From contig DFSJ01000143.1 in the NCBI GenBank assembly GCA_002378585.1, positions 2,725-9,907 of the forward strand: DNA of 7,183 bases, written 5' to 3'. The notes beneath the pieces are model-generated. The model made no database searches and was not told the DNA's origin. It saw only the letters and a program-made list of their open reading frames with translations. Below, piece by piece: positions 6,933 through 7,183 of the stretch. Positions within the stretch are counted from its first letter, which is position 1. Each line of letters begins with the position of its first letter. A program made the position numbers and the translations under genes. The stretch comes from Flavobacteriaceae bacterium UBA3440 (GTDB lineage: Bacteria; Bacteroidota; Bacteroidia; Flavobacteriales; Flavobacteriaceae).

Positions 6933-7183
6933 ATGGGAGCAGATCACGCACATCATAAAGAAACATTTATCACCAAGTACATCTTTAGTCAAGACCATAA
7001 GATGATTGCTAAGCAGTACCTTATTACGGGACTGATTATGGGAATCATAGGTATTGCGATGTCTTTGTTATTTCGCCTTCAGTTGGCGTGGCCAGAAAAG
7101 TCTTTCTGGGTTTTTGAAACATTTTTAGGCAAATGGGCACCAGAAGGCGTTATGGATCCCAATGTATACTTGGCATTGGTTAC
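6933..7183 (+). CDS. coxA: cytochrome c oxidase subunit I, N-terminal fragment (3' truncated by window edge)
   Basis: An open frame starting at ATG 6933 runs off the window end after 83 full codons. The translation begins MGADHAHHKETFITKYIF, followed by SQDHKMIAKQYLITG and a first transmembrane helix ending in LFRLQLAWP. This is the characteristic opening of haem-copper oxidase subunit I, where a DHK-x-I-x-x-x-Y motif precedes helix 1. The full family length is about 550-620 residues, so the haem a, haem a3 and CuB ligands all lie downstream. The protein would be the catalytic, proton-pumping subunit reducing O2 and partner of the CoxB just upstream (10-base gap). The N-terminus is His-rich, with four His in the first eight residues. 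No Shine-Dalgarno sequence is visible. Identity is firm from the N-terminus and context, although the diagnostic metal ligands cannot be seen. Confidence 0.92.
   Translation, partial: MGADHAHHKETFITKYIFSQDHKMIAKQYLITGLIMGIIGIAMSLLFRLQLAWPEKSFWVFETFLGKWAPEGVMDPNVYLALV

Overview
The window is one uninterrupted, all-plus-strand stretch of a respiratory operon. In order it holds the 3' part of actB, then actC, actD, actE and actF of Alternative Complex III (ACIII, a quinol:cytochrome c oxidoreductase unrelated to bc1), followed by coxB and the first 83 codons of coxA of an aa3-type haem-copper cytochrome c oxidase. The gene order, the ActB C-terminus (a molybdopterin-oxidoreductase-like domain joined to an iron-sulfur domain), the DUF3341-type ActD and the CuA motif variant in CoxB all point to Bacteroidetes (Bacteroidota). 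The ActC sequence most resembles what I recall from Flavobacteriales. AT-leaning composition and the near absence of Shine-Dalgarno sequences before the starts fit this, but no species can be named from the window.

Layout: actB (5' truncated) 1-1875; actC 1903-3354; actD 3358-3885; actE 3891-4451; actF 4462-5832; coxB 5855-6922; coxA (3' truncated) 6933-7183. The gaps are 27, 3, 5, 10, 22 and 10 bases. No gap is large enough for a normal promoter or terminator, so the whole block is probably co-transcribed from a promoter upstream of the window, with actA expected just upstream. No RNA genes, mobile elements, CRISPR arrays or notable repeats were seen, and I found no frameshift in any gene.

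How it works together (family knowledge applied here): ActC, a ten-helix NrfD-type membrane protein, binds and oxidises quinol. Electrons pass through the Fe-S clusters of ActB to the c-haems of ActA (outside the window) and of the lipoprotein ActE, and from there to the CuA centre of CoxB and the haem-copper site of CoxA. ActF is a second NrfD-like ten-helix subunit and ActD a small two-helix subunit. In Flavobacterium johnsoniae ACIII and cytochrome aa3 are known to form a supercomplex, and the fused gene order here fits that.

Nothing here is a wholly undescribed system. The points most worth a second look are details: a His-rich acidic periplasmic loop in ActF, a Glu-to-Lys change in the CuA loop of CoxB, a roughly 40-residue insertion between the CuA ligands, two additional N-terminal helices in CoxB, and Phe at the usual electron-entry Trp position.
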